A DNA stretch of 64,000 nucleotides from Phyto melanocephala (GCA_941918925.1 OW799236.1:80936213-81000212), one strand, 5' to 3'; shown: positions 10,964-23,491, numbered from the stretch's first letter. Numbers and translations: made by a program. The notes: generated from the sequence alone by a model not told the origin.

Positions 10964-11549
10964 ATGAGCAAAAACCCACGACCACCTCGATTTTTTTTTC
11001 ACAAAAGCAACATTACAACAACAACATACATACATACAAACGTGTATACTGGTTAGAGAAAACGTGGCATCGAATCCCAGCTGAGCCAAAAAATTTTTTT
11101 TTTAATTTTTTTTTAAATTTTTTTTTTATTTTTTTTTTTTATTTTTTTTTTTTATTTTTTATTTAATATATTATTTATATTTTTATTATTATTTTTTTTT
11201 AAATTTTTTTTTTTTAAATTTTTTTTTTATTTTTTTTTGTTTTGTATATATTATATACATAATAATTTTTTAAAAAATTTTTTTTTTAAAAATTTTTTTT
11301 TTTTTTAATTTTTTTTTTTTTTTAAATTTTTTTTTTAAATTTTTATTTTTTTTTTTTTGTTTTTTTTTAACATTCATACGTGAATTTATAATTTTACAAT
11401 GGGACGTTTTTATATATGTATGTTTTTTATATGTATGTACGTATTTCATATGGGATGAATGGTGATACAAACTACTGTTATTGCATGACTACACGTTGTG
11501 AAGGGTATATAAGATTCGGCACGGCCGAATATAGCGCTCTTACTTGTTT
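10964..11549 (+). mobile_element. DINE-1-like element, 5'-truncated tandem duplicate, copy 3
   Basis: It starts at ATGAGCAAAAACCCACG, which in copy 2 is at 10316, and runs to the same 3' hairpin and TTACTTGTTTT end. The offset between copies is 648 bp, and only a few substitutions are visible (for example CAAAGCTG versus CCCAGCTG). The near identity indicates a recent tandem duplication. The two copies are joined through a T/A-rich stretch (10900-10963) resembling the core. Confidence 0.85.
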
Positions 11550-11706
11550 TTAATTTCGTTCATCTTGTCAATTGTTTATTACCGCAGAGCAAAACCGAGC
11601 CGCCGATGATATATTTCCTTGTACTTCATCCGCAGTTATTTTGTATGGCTAATTTTAGTAAATGATAATGCAATATGTTTACGAAACACATGTCCACATT
11701 AATTTT
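11550..11706. other. short spacer
   Basis: Nothing is recognised between the DINE end and the next MITE. Confidence 0.5.
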
Positions 11707-11709
11707 ATA

Positions 11710-11973
11710 TCGACCACTGTTTGCAAAATTACCGTATGTTACAAAAACAAAATTTTACAGGAGAGCAGTTTTATTAATTTTAAACAAATAAAGACGTAAG
11801 TAAATAGCACTGCTGCATATAATAAAATGTACACAGTGTTATGTCCAAACTTAAAACAGTTATCGCTATAATATTTTATCAGCAAATGGAATAATGGATG
11901 TAGAACAAATTTGCATAAAAAAGTCGATTTCTAAAATAACGTAACATACGATAATTTCGCGCACAGGGATCGA
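11710..11973. mobile_element. MITE with about 36-bp inverted repeats and TA flanks
   Basis: The ends 11707-11742 and 11941-11976 are inverted repeats matching at 30 of 36 positions when aligned by eye (shared ends TCGA, CTGT, CGTATGTTAC). TA lies directly outside both TCGA termini (11708-11709, 11974-11975), as expected for Tc1/mariner-mobilised MITEs. It has no coding capacity. A second, partial copy in opposite orientation is at 15553-15691. Confidence 0.65.
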
Positions 11974-11976
11974 TAT

Positions 11977-12424
11977 GTAAGCTTTAACACATATTATTGC
12001 AACTAACAGTTAAACCATAACAAAAATTCGGGCAAAATTATACATATTCAGAACTGTCTCGTCTTCAATGAACTAAACGATTCACACTATGCATTCACCA
12101 TCACTGCAACCAAATATCATTTTGATATTTTTAAGACCGCGGATAAAACACGAAATCAAACTACACTCGTCTACGCACTAAGCATTAGCGTGAAATTTTT
12201 ATCACACTAAAGATTTATCCAATTTTATATGCGTCTTATATCGAATTCAAGGCATATTTATTTATTAGATAATCGCAGTGTAGAAAGAATTTTTTTAATG
12301 TTTTTTTCTGTATGAAGTTTAACATTTAAAATTTATGCGACAAAAGAGAAAATATTTTAAAAGATGTCTTAACTGGGATTCGGACTTGCGTTCATCCAGT
12401 TTGTATGAGTGTGAAAAGACAATG
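11977..12424. other. AT-rich stretch, no gene recognised
   Basis: No repeat pairing or coding similarity was seen. Confidence 0.5.
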
Positions 12425-12760
12425 TTGTGATGTTTTCCATCATATCTCAGTTGTTTATAAAGCGATTTTTCTGATTTTCAGTACTGATCTGCTCCCAAAT
12501 ATGTCTGATATTTTTGCATCTTATATGGGTATAGAAAATGTCTGGGGGCTTTAAACAGTTGATTTGAACAAACACACGGAAAGACGGATAGATGGACGGA
12601 CTGACAGACGGACAGACGGATAATGCTTAATTGACTCACTATTCGTAAGCTTTCAGAAAACATATACTTCATGGGGTCGGAAATTAGAAATTTCACACGG
12701 AATGACAAACCTATATATGCCCTTACACTCACTGTGAAGTGGATAATAAAGAAATTAAAT
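12425..12760 (-). mobile_element. DINE-1-like element fragment (5' arm), minus strand
   Basis: Read on the minus strand it gives the 5' block: CATTCCGTGTGAAATTTC, CCGACCCCATGAAGTATATG, GACAGA/GTCC repeats, then the CATATCTCAGTTG block seen in copies 1-2. It is more diverged than those copies. The 3' hairpin end is absent. Confidence 0.75.
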
Positions 12761-14744
12761 TTAAAAATTCCTGTTTATCCAAAAATTTATCGGGTACCGC
12801 CGGCTGTCAGTTATCGCCGTTCGATTATTTATATTGAAGCCGCCAGTAACTCCGCAGGCGCTAGCTATTTCTGTTGCTGTGGCCTTTAGTAAAAGGTTTT
12901 CCAATAATAGTGATATGATTTCTTAATGTTAAGGAAATTCAAAAGTTTTTTATTTAAATAAAATAAAAAAAAACTCACCTAGAAATTTTTTTGTATTTGA
13001 ATAAACGAAAAAAAAAACAACAAAATTTATACAGGTGTTAAAAACATATGGAAGGATTCAAAAATTCTTTGCCCAAACAATTGTTCCAATTGATTGAGAA
13101 AGTCTGCACTTAATGCAAATAAACGTTAAAATTTCTGTTCATATTTGTTTCAGCTGTAAACGAAAGTTGCCTCAAAATTTTTAAACCTGCGGTGCGATTC
13201 ACTAATATTTAACAATTAAGGGGTATTTTTATCCAAAAAGGAACCAAAACAAATGTACCAGTAATATTACTACCACAGGAAGTAACGCCATGAACAAAAC
13301 TGAAACAAATCGTTTTTGATTGGGGTATAAGGTTTAACTTTTTGTCGATAAAACAAACAGCACTCCAACAACGATAACAACTCGATAACAATCGATAAAA
13401 TTGTTGTGTTTCATTTTTTAACGATGACTATCGGTAGAAAAATGTTTGCTGTAACGCATTTCAAAATACGGCTTTCCTTGCACATACATCTTAAGCAATT
13501 CAGAATTTCAATATGGCCTCTAATTAGGAAACATTTTTGAACTGTGCAATTTTTTATATAGAAACCCTAAATGTTTATACGTATGCAATTTTCAATGAGT
13601 TTGCATTTGCAAAATTGACTCTAAAATAGAATGAATTGAAAATTGTAATGATTACAAATAAGACTTTTGTATATTTATCTTGTTTGGTAGGCTTTGCTAT
13701 AAAAACAGAAATAAAGGCAAACCGAAATGTATGCAGTTTATTGAACACAACGTACTTTTAAATGTAAATTTTTAGTGGTGCATGAATGTTAGCGTGTGTG
13801 TGTGTGTGTGTGTATATGTATCTGGGGTATCGCTCTCACTCACATTTGTTAATATATTAAAGGATGTCACACGTTGGTTTATTTTATTTTCCGTTTTTAT
13901 CAACACTGTGTTTCGCATTTCAACTATTACTGAAATGGGATAAATATAGAGTTTTAAATGCGAGATGTCATTAAATAAAAACCACAAATGCATTTACATA
14001 TTTATACACAAACCAATGCACTTGTACACTTACATATGCTTACACATACATGCTTATGTTTTTGCTCATAAAACATTTTACATAAAAAAAAAAACAACCC
14101 CACCCACCCTCAAGTGCAGTATATGCGATGACACCAAATTTTAAATCGAGTTGCAATGGTTGGAATGCAAAAAAAATACCTTTCAGAGAAATAAGACTCT
14201 TGTGACGACTCCACCACATTGTCAATGGTACCAGATATAGCAGAGCTTGTGGAAATTTTAATAGACATTGTTATTGTATGGATTTAAAATATGTCTCACA
14301 TGTTTTTATATTGATGAATGTTTCGTTTTCATATAACTACACATTTATAGTGTCAATAGTGTATTTTTAAATAAATAGGAGACAGTACAAGGGACTTACA
14401 ACCATGGTGGAATAATAAAAAAATATTGTGATTTATCTAGTATGTGGAAAGTTATACTCTTGTTCATAAAGTTGCAATTGCTTGTGGATCGATAAAAGGA
14501 TAACTCTTTCTCGGTTAAAAGACATAAATCGTGTATATAAAATTTTGATCTGATATATAAAATATAATATCTAAACATTTTTCATTTTTTTAGCAGCGCG
14601 GTGCTGATTTATATTGCTTTCTTTATATCATACACAGTCTTCTGTACAGAGTTAAAGTAAGAGACATGCGGAAAAGTTGAAAATATTTTTACTTATTAAC
14701 TGTGACACCAACGTCATTTTGTTTGTAGTTTCAAGTCAATTGCA
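12761..14744. other. AT-rich stretch with a small GC-richer island, no gene recognised
   Basis: Positions 12785-12890 are GC-richer than their surroundings and open in one frame, but too short to identify. Several TCGATA/ATCGAT-type sites cluster at 13340-13435. A (GT)10 tract lies at 13794-13813. No supported coding region. Confidence 0.5.
13794..13813. repeat. (GT)n microsatellite
   Basis: About ten GT units, continuing into TATATG. Confidence 0.95.
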
Positions 14745-15552
14745 CAAAGTACATCTATCCGTGTGTTGGTAGAAATTAACTTTAAAAAGCCACCTGCTGT
14801 ACAGACCTGTTTGTAATTTCAATATTTTAAAAATATTCGGGAATGTATGGTTGTTTGAAAACCAGCGCAATCGTTCCATAACTTGCTGAGACATAAGCAA
14901 ATATGTACGACTGCTTTTATTTTATCCCATATCTTATATATACCTATATACAAAAAGGAACATTTTTTAATCTCGGAAATTTTATAGTCACGTTTTTAAC
15001 TATTTATAAATACAATATGCCTTTACAGTTATTTCTAAAAAAAAAGGTGGACATATCGGACATTGGTTCGCAAAATTACACACAAAAACAATTTGGAAAA
15101 TTTATACTTTTTTTAAATAAATACATCGAGTTTCTAAAGCTCCAATTAAATATTTTGATTCGCTTGTGACACTAAATTGCATGTCGTTGTCTCGAAAAAT
15201 ATTCCTGAGAAACACTAACAAATCGTTTAGAAACTATCTGAGATAAGCAACAAACTACAACTTCTTTGGTGTTGTTTTTAAATTTTTATTCAGCTTTTGC
15301 AGTCAGGAAGATAAAAATAAAATACAGAAAATATATTTAAATCCATGATGGCCTCTACTATAAAATGGCGTACAATAAATAAACAATATATGAGTTCAAT
15401 CAAGTATATATAAATGTGCCCCTTAAACGCCCTTAGTATTCGTATCAAATGAGTTTTTTCTTAACGCGATCAATATAGTTTTCAATTAAAAAAGCTTAAT
15501 AAGTAGAATATAAAGTACAAATTCAAAAATCTAAGATGGTGTCCGAAACTAA
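14745..15552 (+). mobile_element. old DINE-1-like element, 5' end missing
   Basis: Recognisable pieces in order are TCCGTGTGTTGG, AATTAACTTTAAAAAGCC, ATATTCGGGAATGTATGG, and GAGACATAAGCAAATATG (cf. GATATGAGCAAAAAC of the young copies). Further on comes a block with AGTAGAATATAAAGTAC and CAAAAATCTAAGATGG, also present in the DINEs at 34.2-35.4 kb and 57 kb. Neither terminus is preserved, so the borders are approximate. Confidence 0.5.
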
Positions 15553-15691
15553 ATGGTTAAGCGACAACTGTTTTAGTTATGGAGATAACACTGTGTACAC
15601 TTACGTTTTTATTTATTTTAAAGTAATAAAAACGCCCTCCTGTAAAATTTTGTTCTTGTAGCATACGATAACATTTGCGCACAGTGGTCGA
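15553..15691. mobile_element. partial copy of the 11.7-kb MITE, opposite orientation
   Basis: Shared blocks with the reverse complement of 11710-11870 are GCGA-AACTGTTTTA, ATAACACTGTGTAC, CTCCTGTAAAATTTTGTT, GCATACG and CAGTGGTCGA followed by TA. Only one terminus is kept. Confidence 0.6.
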
Positions 15692-15693
15692 TA

Positions 15694-16249
15694 TCGTGGT
15701 TATATGCAAAAACATGGAATAATAGAAATTTCTTTTGTTTTGAATTTAACCCAAAATATTTGTACTAAATATCTTTGTATGTGTTAATAATAATGTATGC
15801 TTGGTAATTTTCATTAAAACACTTTGTCTAATAATACAAATTTATTTAAAATATATTTATAGTGTTGACTACAGAGATGAAAAATTATAATTTCTATATA
15901 TAAAAAAAAATTTTTTTGTAGTATTCTTTTCAACCAATATAACAATATATTTTATTTTTAACTCAAATATTTTGTTGTTTTTTTATAGCTTTGCAAAAAA
16001 AATGTGCTAAAAATTATTTGGAAATACTTTTTGTAATTCTGCAGAAAAAAGATTTGGTCAAATGTTCCAAGTAAATAAACAAGTAAGTAAATAAACTATT
16101 ACTACATTTTTACAAACGATACAAAATACAATGAGATACTATGAATTGTGGCTAACAATTGATATTTTTATGCGTTTGATAGACAATTTTTACATAGTGA
16201 ATGTAGAAGACAATAAAATGAAAGTAAATAAAACAAATTTCTATAATTT
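15694..16249. other. AT-rich stretch, nothing recognised
   Basis: No coding or repeat signal was seen. Confidence 0.5.
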
Positions 16250-16470
16250 TTTCTACTCCTGTCCAAACATAACATGTGGTTTCAACGGGATGAAGCCACT
16301 GCCCTCATTACCCGATATACAATGGCACATTTAAGTCAAATTTTTGGAGAGCGAAAAATTTCGAGAAATTCGAAAAAAAAGTTTGCCAGCACGTTGGCAA
16401 AATTCGCCAGACTTTTTTCTATGGGGTAATTTGTGGGAGTATATGTGAACAAGCTTGATATAATCCTTGT
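16250..16470 (+). pseudogene. mariner-family transposase relic (catalytic core)
   Basis: One frame reads MWFQRDEATALITRYTMAHL and then FGERKISRNS. It corresponds to the mariner block MWFQQDGATxHTARxxMxLL...FGERVIS. After a frameshift it continues PARWQNSPDFFLWGNLWEYM, corresponding to WPPRSPDLTPLDFFLWGYL. The Asp of the FQRD motif is present. Nothing of the N-terminal half is visible upstream in AT-rich DNA. Confidence 0.7.
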
Positions 16471-17742
16471 ACTCAAGACCAACATTGTTAAATAAAGTCG
16501 AAATTTTAAAATATGTAATTGAAAAGGCTTCAAAATAAGTTCATAATGGCTAAGCTGTAAGCTGTAAAAAGGAGTAATTAAGGTGACGTGTTTTTCTATA
16601 TTTATTTAGTATATACCCTCAAAAAAAGTCATGCTAATGAAAAAGTGAATGTATAAATTCAACCCATGGTGAAGTGGTTCAATTTACGTGAAACATGCAT
16701 AATGTTTACATTAGCGCATTATTGGATATTATGTCTTTATTTGAATATATTAATAATCTTCACTCAATACCAAGTTGCATGCATTTTAAAGCACATCATT
16801 TATAGAGAAATGTTTTAGATTAGGGAGGCGTGAAAAATGCCTTCTATTGCACTATTGATTTAGAACTCTTTGGCTGGTTCTGCACGAGAAACCCAAAGGT
16901 TGCATAAACTTTTACAATAAACTAAACTATGTTCATCAAAGTTTCTGATGTTTTTTTTTTTTGATTTATAAAGTCAAAACATAAATTCATATGATATCAG
17001 TTATAAATTTTAAATCTAAATATTTACTGTAAAATTTACATTTATAGACCTTCTGTGCCAATACGCAACATTTTGTGCAGATAGGAAGTGTATAAGAAAA
17101 TAAAGTAACCGATGAAAAGCGATGGAGTATAGTTTTGCTAAGATAAGATGTCGAAAGAAATACATCCAGCTTGAGTCTCGTCAAGGTTATTCTTTAGCCT
17201 CGGTAATTTTTATACATTTTTTATATATTTTTAGCACTTATTCTTACGTAATTCATTTTGTAGTTCTTCACTTCAAAGTGCTCACTTAAATTGTTTTTTC
17301 CTGCTTAAAAATAATATTCGCAGAATTCTCTGTATCTTGGTTTCATATATAATTATTTATTTATTTGCTTATTTTATTTAACGTTATTTTTTCTTTTATA
17401 AAATTCGTTATTTGGTTTAAAAAAATATATTAAGAACAACAAAATTACACAAATATTTTACAGTTTTTAAATGCAGAACGTTAGTGTAAAGATCCACTTT
17501 ATCATTGTTGATAGTACAGATAAGCGATATAATTCTATCAGACTTTTAGGGGCGATGTAACTTTCATTGAGGAAATAACAAAAGGGGCGTTATTTTTAGG
17601 CGTAAGCAGCAAGTTTTCATTTAAAAAGCTTGACTGTATTGTTATTGACTTGGTTTAATGTTAAAATTATGTGAAATAGAAAAAGGGTCTCAATTTTGAG
17701 GCGTGTCATAAAAGTGATTATACTAAAAGGTGGATATACTAA
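16471..17742. other. AT-rich stretch, nothing firm
   Basis: Positions 17545-17715 contain GGGGCGTTATTTTTAGGCG and GAGGCGTGTCATAA. They resemble the tandem unit of the long DINEs at 26 and 30 kb and may be a very old copy. No coding region. Confidence 0.45.
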
Positions 17743-17995
17743 ATTTTAGAAGGACTTTCTTGCCACGTGCAAAAAATCTTACATTACGGGGGAAGGATCC
17801 GAGATGTCGTAAATGACATTCTTAATTTGACGTTAGATTAAAAAGTCACCTAAAAATGGCAAAAATGAAGCCATAGTCAAGCCATGAACAACGATATGCA
17901 ATATGAGGAGGTCGGACGGCGCTATATATAAAAAATAACAAGTGCTGTATTTTGGTACGTGGCAAAAAAAAAAGTTTCCTGTTTTAAAAACTTCA
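17743..17995. mobile_element. candidate MITE (weak inverted ends)
   Basis: TTTTAGAAGGACTTTCTTGC CACGT on the left resembles the reverse complement of ACGTGGC...AAAGTTTCCTG-TTTTAAAA on the right. The pairing is imperfect and no target duplication is evident. Confidence 0.3.
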
Positions 17996-18064
17996 TTGAC
18001 ATATCTTTGATTCTAGGGGGTGACTGGCATATCTTGTTTTTTCGACCCGTCTTACTGAAAAAGG

Positions 18065-18345
18065 TTAGGTTAGATACGGCAGCCGCCCGAAGGAATAGCT
18101 CACTTGGGTCCTTCGACGGTCCCGTTGTGATACCATAAGCACCAATGCCCGTTTGTCTTTGTCCTCTGGCTGTCGTTCTTTAGCCATAATGTCCTGTTTA
18201 TAAAGGTGTGGATCTTTCCCAGATCACATGCGGAACGACAAGTTTTACTCCCAAGTATTCGCTGACCTAGAATCTGGTGCCTAAGTTCCCCGAATGCAGG
18301 AAAATTACAGAGAAGATGTTCAGTTGTCTCCTCCTACTGAACAAG
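18065..18345 (-). pseudogene. LINE 3' end (RNase H-type non-LTR retrotransposon), minus strand
   Basis: On the minus strand the frame reads EETTEHLLCNFPAFGELRHQ, then ILGQRILGSK and CDLGKIHTFINRT, then a stop and a tail ending CTAACCTAACC. A final zinc-knuckle-like EExxxHxLCxCPAF followed by a short C-terminus and an AACCTAACC tail is also seen in the LINE at 40.2-41.7 kb, so the two belong to related groups. The copy is heavily 5'-truncated, and the second Cys of the knuckle is Phe here (LCNFPAF). Confidence 0.7.
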
Positions 18346-18479
18346 TAAAAAAAAAACAGAAATACCAATAACCAGAACGTATTTAGGAAATCTATAATCT
18401 AAACTCTAAACTAACAATTACTTTTTTTTTTAAATTTTGCTTGCTGTAAGATTTCCTTTATATTTTGCCAAAGATATAC

Positions 18480-18720
18480 GTTTCAAGAAGTTCCATCTGA
18501 CTTTAGGTGAAAACAAAGGCAATCGTGTTCTTTTGCTCATATGTCAGATCTTGATGTGCCTACATAACTGATTTTCAATAGCATGTCTGATAAATTAATA
18601 GCATATAAGAGTCTGAAGTATACGTGGAGCTTTCAATAAGTTGCTTCTAACATACACACAGATAGAGGGACAGCCGAACAAACTTACTTATGTATACCCT
18701 TTTATAATACCATACCAAAT
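18480..18720 (-). mobile_element. old DINE-1-like fragment, minus strand
   Basis: GCTCATATGTCAGATCTTG, GATTTTCAATAGCATGTCTG, ACACACAGATAGAGGGACAG and GTATACCCTTTTATAATACC follow the order of the DINE 5' arm read in reverse. It is strongly diverged. Confidence 0.5.
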
Positions 18721-21700
18721 ATATATCTGTATATGCAAATGAACAAGTTGTTACATTTTTGAACCCCTTAGGAACTTTTGGACCACTCTCTACTTTTATT
18801 TAAAATTTTTTTTTAGTTCCTTTTCAAGTTTATTACTTTTATGTCTTTTAAATAAAATGTGGGGGAAAATTAATTAATTAAGATAATTTTGCGTTTTAAG
18901 ATTTTAATAGATTTATTTCAATTTTATAAATGACGACTTCCGTAAAGATTTTTAGAACTGTATACAGAGTGCTCAACCGTTTTACGCATAAATATTCATC
19001 GTACATAATTATCCTAAAAGTCTCGCTCCAACTTAAAATCAAACAGCGTAGTTAATTTCTTAACACTTTAGCCCTTATCACTGCTGATTATAGGGTATAT
19101 GGAAATAGAACAAAATAAATTCAATATAATATTCAAACATATTGATGTAAAACAATTCGATTAAGGTTTGCAAAAACCATAACCGAATAAAGGGTAACAG
19201 AGGGGGTGTATAAATATAAAAAATACTACAGCATTTACTATTTTGCAAAATTTTCATCAGCAAATAGCAGGGAGGTTTTAACTGTCGTATGTACTGTACA
19301 ATGTTGCTGTAAGTATCTGCGTGTTGTATGGCAGATTTACCGTCATCGAAGTCGTTTTGCAGTATGTAGACGAAATAAAATATTTCCCCTGGTTTTCTTT
19401 ACTTATTTGAATTCTTTTTATGTATTTCCAACCACATTTTATTTATCTTTATTCTGTTGATATTCCAAATATGGTATTTTTTTTCAAAATACCCCCAGTC
19501 ATTCTTCTGATATATGCAGGCGACATAGAAATCTACAATTTGGTTCTTCATTTGTTTCATTGAATATTGAAGGATTTTTATCTCACAGTTGTTTGATGGT
19601 TGCTTTGCTTCTGGGGTCGTTCGTGATTTTATCAATTCAATAAAAACAAAATAAAATCAAAACAACAACAATAATAACAATACAAGCTTGAGGAGCAGGG
19701 CAAAAAGGCAGAACAAAAATGCAAATATTTTTAATACCCATACATGGATGACTTTTTTGTGCTTTTGGTTTTAACATTACTTTTATTTGTTTTTTATGAA
19801 GTATTTAGCAGTTATATAAAGGAGTAATATCTTTGGTTATATTGTGTAAAAAATATAAGCTCTGATTATGAAGATGGTCATACTATTTTAAAAGCAGCTT
19901 GATGGTTGCATAACAAGTTGCACCTTGATGTTTATTTAATTAAGAGTGTTCAGGCCCTTTTGCATTTTTATTCTATTTTTTTAATAGAAGAATAATACGT
20001 AATTTTTATTCTACATATTTATAGCAATGCTTGGTAAGAACGTAATTATTCTATATCATTTGCATTGATGACATGTCACTTAATTTAACTATTCACTAAC
20101 GGATATCATAAAAAAAAACGTGTGTTGGCGTTTTTGAATATTACATCGGAACTTTATTTAAGAGGCGCTTAAAGTTTCTCAGCTTTGGCCTGTTCTTGCA
20201 GCATATCGGTATATAAATAAAACTATGTTTTCTTTACAAATGAGGTGAAGGATATGCTCAGCAACTTTGGAGAAAATGTTATGGCAAATTGTTTTGTACA
20301 ACATTTTAACCGTCACGCTCATAACTAGATTTGTTGGCTTGATTATAACAAATCGTAGAAAACATCCCGAAAAGGGGAAATTTTACTATATATATCAGAA
20401 CACACCTAAGCCAAAAAAAATACTAATACCAAAAACCCTTCAAATTCAGGATTGTCCATCAAGGGTTAATCCCATCTCCAATTGCATATAAAACAGATGA
20501 AACAAGTCTTATGATTCTATAGAATATATCTGTGACTTTGAGCTAAAAGGCCCAATATCATTTTTCTGCTCTTTTGAGTTAATCATTGCATTAGATTTGT
20601 TTTCCTGTTTTTTTCATTATGGTAAAACAGCTTAAGTCATACTTAACCCAGAACAGCTTCATTAATAAAATGCTGGTCAATGTCACTATGAAAGCCTCTA
20701 TAAAAGTTAAACTTAAATTCAAGTTTTCTCAAACGTAAATATTTTGACATTGGCCGTTTTAGTTCCAAGCCACAGACATATTATACGTAGTGATATACGA
20801 GAAAGTCAATGTGCAAAATACTTTTTCTATTTAAAAATAGTTGCCTTTCTCTCTGGAATGCAATCTGGAAATGTAAAGTATTTATGCTTTCTATGCCAAT
20901 GGGATAGTAGATGGCTTGGTAACCAGTTTGGCAAAAAAAAAAAAAACAGTTGGGAATGAAGAGCTCACGGGAAGATAGGCAAACACAACATCTTACGTCA
21001 ATCTTCGAAATAACTTTTTCTAAAGTAGCAATACTCGAATATAACTCCACTTCAACACTGAATTCATCTCACGGTAACATGACTGAAAGTGCTATTGGAC
21101 TTAAATTATGTTCAGATATGCTATTTGAAAAATCACTCTTTTATAAACAAATGTTAAACAACTACAACCACATTTGATTATAGAAACACGAATGAGTATA
21201 ATTGTTACACACAGAAACAAACTCAATGGTGATGGTAACTGTAGTTATTTGAGAAGAAATATGTAAATAAATAAATTTGCTTAAAAATTAAGTATGTTTT
21301 ATTTATACAAGTATTATATATTTTTTTTTTTATTATTTGCTCTTTCCTCATGATCTTTGCATATACGATGACCACACATGGCCATATGACTTTTGAACCA
21401 TATCATGTTTGTTCTAGCAAATAAATAAGAACTAATGTTTTTAAACAACAAATATACAAATTTATTTGATTATTTTATTGCAAGAAAAGAATATACAACA
21501 TAAAAGTTTGTAAATCTTTAGTATAAAAAGATTTTATGAAATTCACACAGGTGTGGAATTTTTTAATCAAAAGGATTAGATTAGCAGATTAGGGTTAATG
21601 TTAAAGAAGACCCATAAAATGGAGAGAGAATTTTCTGTGTTAGACGATATTTTAAAAGGAGCTTAAGTGAAGCCTCGTCTTGTACCAAATACAGTCAAAA

Positions 21701-21984
21701 TTTTGATTGAATTTTGGTAAGAGATAATAAAAAAGAAAAAAAAATACATAAAATACACCAACATGCAAATCGATTCAAAGTAAATAATTGTAAAGAGTGG
21801 ATTATTTTAAATTTTAACTACCTATTACTTTGACTTTTAATAGTAGAATAATAGTTTATCAATTTTATAGTTGAAATTTTCAAAATGTGATGCAACACAC
21901 TCGAACAAAAGTAGGAAATATTAAAAAATTAATTCTAAAGTAGTGAGTCTTTAACGCAAACTGTAAGAAATTTACTAGAAAATT
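18721..21984. other. AT-rich stretch, no gene recognised
   Basis: Several 60-90 codon open frames occur (for example near 19206, 20267, 20744, 20950) but none shows a motif or coding bias. No paired repeats were found. Confidence 0.5.
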
Positions 21985-22805
21985 TGCTACCTTTAGCTCA
22001 GTTTGTGCGTCAACTTGTAATGTGGGCTCAAAAAAAGGATCGCTATTGATAAACGCTTCCCTTTTACGTTCTCATCCAGTGTGTTAAATCGAAAATATTA
22101 CTGCTATTGCTGAGAATGTACAAGAACATGCATCAACATCACTTTGTATTCGCTTTCAGCAATTGAAGATTTCTTGCACTTCTTTGAAAAAACTTTTGCA
22201 TAAAGACCTCGGTATGAAGGCTTGAAAAATTCATTTCGTCCAACACCTGAAGTATCATAATCATCCGATGCGTTTTCGCTTCGCTCAATGGGTTAAGGTT
22301 TTCTGTCGGGAGATGAAGAATTTATCTGTAAAGTCGTGTTTTCAAATGAGACTCATTTTCATTCATTTACTGTTTGGTGTAAATTTTGGTCTCGTGGCAA
22401 CATTGCGACATGTACGACATTTGGTTTCAACAAGACGGGATCTCATGCCACACAGCCAATGTAACGATCAATGTTTTACACACTGTTTTTGAAAGTCGAA
22501 CCTTGGAGCTGTGACTTGAGCCCTTTAGACTATTTTCGGTGAGACATTGAGGACAAATGTTACGCAATCTATTGAGAGACATTTGAAGCATTGAAACATT
22601 AAATCAAAGAAAATGTTCCAAAAAATTGGATTGATCGGATGGTGTATGGCTGAGCCAATTGTGTTAGTCATATGAATGATTTGTATTCCATTGTAATATG
22701 ACAAAGCCTTCAGCATTTTTTCATTAAAACATAAAAGTGAAAAAAAAATAAACATTCCTTTTTTTTTTTGGCCGATTCAAGCTTAAAATTTTAAATGGTC
22801 CACCC
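21985..22805 (+). pseudogene. mariner transposase pseudogene
   Basis: Blocks in order over several frames are LHKDLGMKA-stop-KIHFVQHLKYH (end of the DNA-binding domain), HPMRFRFAQWV, and KVVFSNETHFHS, where the first catalytic Asp (usual SDEAHF) is Asn. Then come TVWCKFWSRGNI, IWFQQDGISCHTANVTI (second Asp intact), WSCDLSPLDYF (third Asp intact) and the C-terminal IKENVPKNWIDRM...SHMNDL. There are frameshifts, internal stops and deletions. The right end is GGTCCACCCTGTAA (near 22805), a plausible terminal repeat; the matching left end is missing. Confidence 0.85.
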
Positions 22806-23312
22806 TGTAAAATAAAAATTGCTCTCTATAGTCAGACAAGCACAAGAGCTTAATGACAATAAAAAATTATTGCAACCCTATTATACTAAATCTTTCTCGT
22901 GAGGAACAACGAATCACGATGTTAAGTATTAAAGATAACAATTTTTAATTGTAAATTCTAAGAGGCTGTACCTAGCATGGATACCCAGGACCATATATTT
23001 TGATGTTATAAATTGTTTTCCCCTTTAATATTTTTTGGAAACAATTGTTATTGTAATTTCATACCGTTTTATGTAAAATGTAAGTATGTATGCATGCATG
23101 TACATATGTATATATGCTAATTAGAAAAACTGGCATTATAATTTTTAACCAGTTATTTAAATAGTTTATCTGTTTTCAGTTTGATTGCATTTATTTAGTG
23201 TATTTTTTAATTAAAATTTTTTGTTCATTATAAATATAATTATAATTATAATAGTAATTACTATTGGTAAACAATTTTTAACAATATATTAATCAGAAAG
23301 TTTGTTTGAGGT
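22806..23312. other. AT-rich stretch, nothing recognised
   Basis: A TATGTATGCATGCATGTACAT-like simple repeat lies near 23080-23110. No gene. Confidence 0.5.
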
Positions 23313-23491
23313 TGGGTGCCCCGGTGAAATAGTCAGTAGTATGCTGGTTTGCTAGTTTGGGGGTTGCGGGTTTAATTCCTGCCAGAGGCTCTGGACTGGT
23401 CTGCTTCTCTTTCTCTTATATTCTAACTATTTCTATTATTCTCTCGTAATGGTCTCCGGGTGAGGGTGTGAGGGTAACTTTGCACCAGCCT
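23313..23491 (+). mobile_element. candidate tRNA-derived SINE
   Basis: The first 75 bp (TGGGTGCCCCGGTGAAATAG...) look tRNA-like. They contain an A-box-like TAGTCAGTAGTATGC (23330-23344) and a B-box-like GGGTTTAATTCCTGCC (23368-23383; consensus GGTTCRANTCC), about 40 bp apart as in RNA polymerase III genes. A pyrimidine-rich part (TTCTCTTTCTCTTATATTC) and a GGGTGAGGGTGTGAGGG part follow. It is GC-richer than its surroundings. The body runs directly into an AAAT-type tail shared with the opposite-strand LINE at 23492, so the true 3' end is uncertain. It is not a functional tRNA: arms and anticodon loop do not pair well. Confidence 0.45.

Noticed and set aside
11270..11470. 66-codon Lys-rich minus-strand frame
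   Set aside because: Pure translation of the T-rich DINE core.
23321..23395. Functional tRNA gene
   Set aside because: A- and B-box-like strings exist, but acceptor and anticodon stems do not pair properly; better explained as a SINE head.
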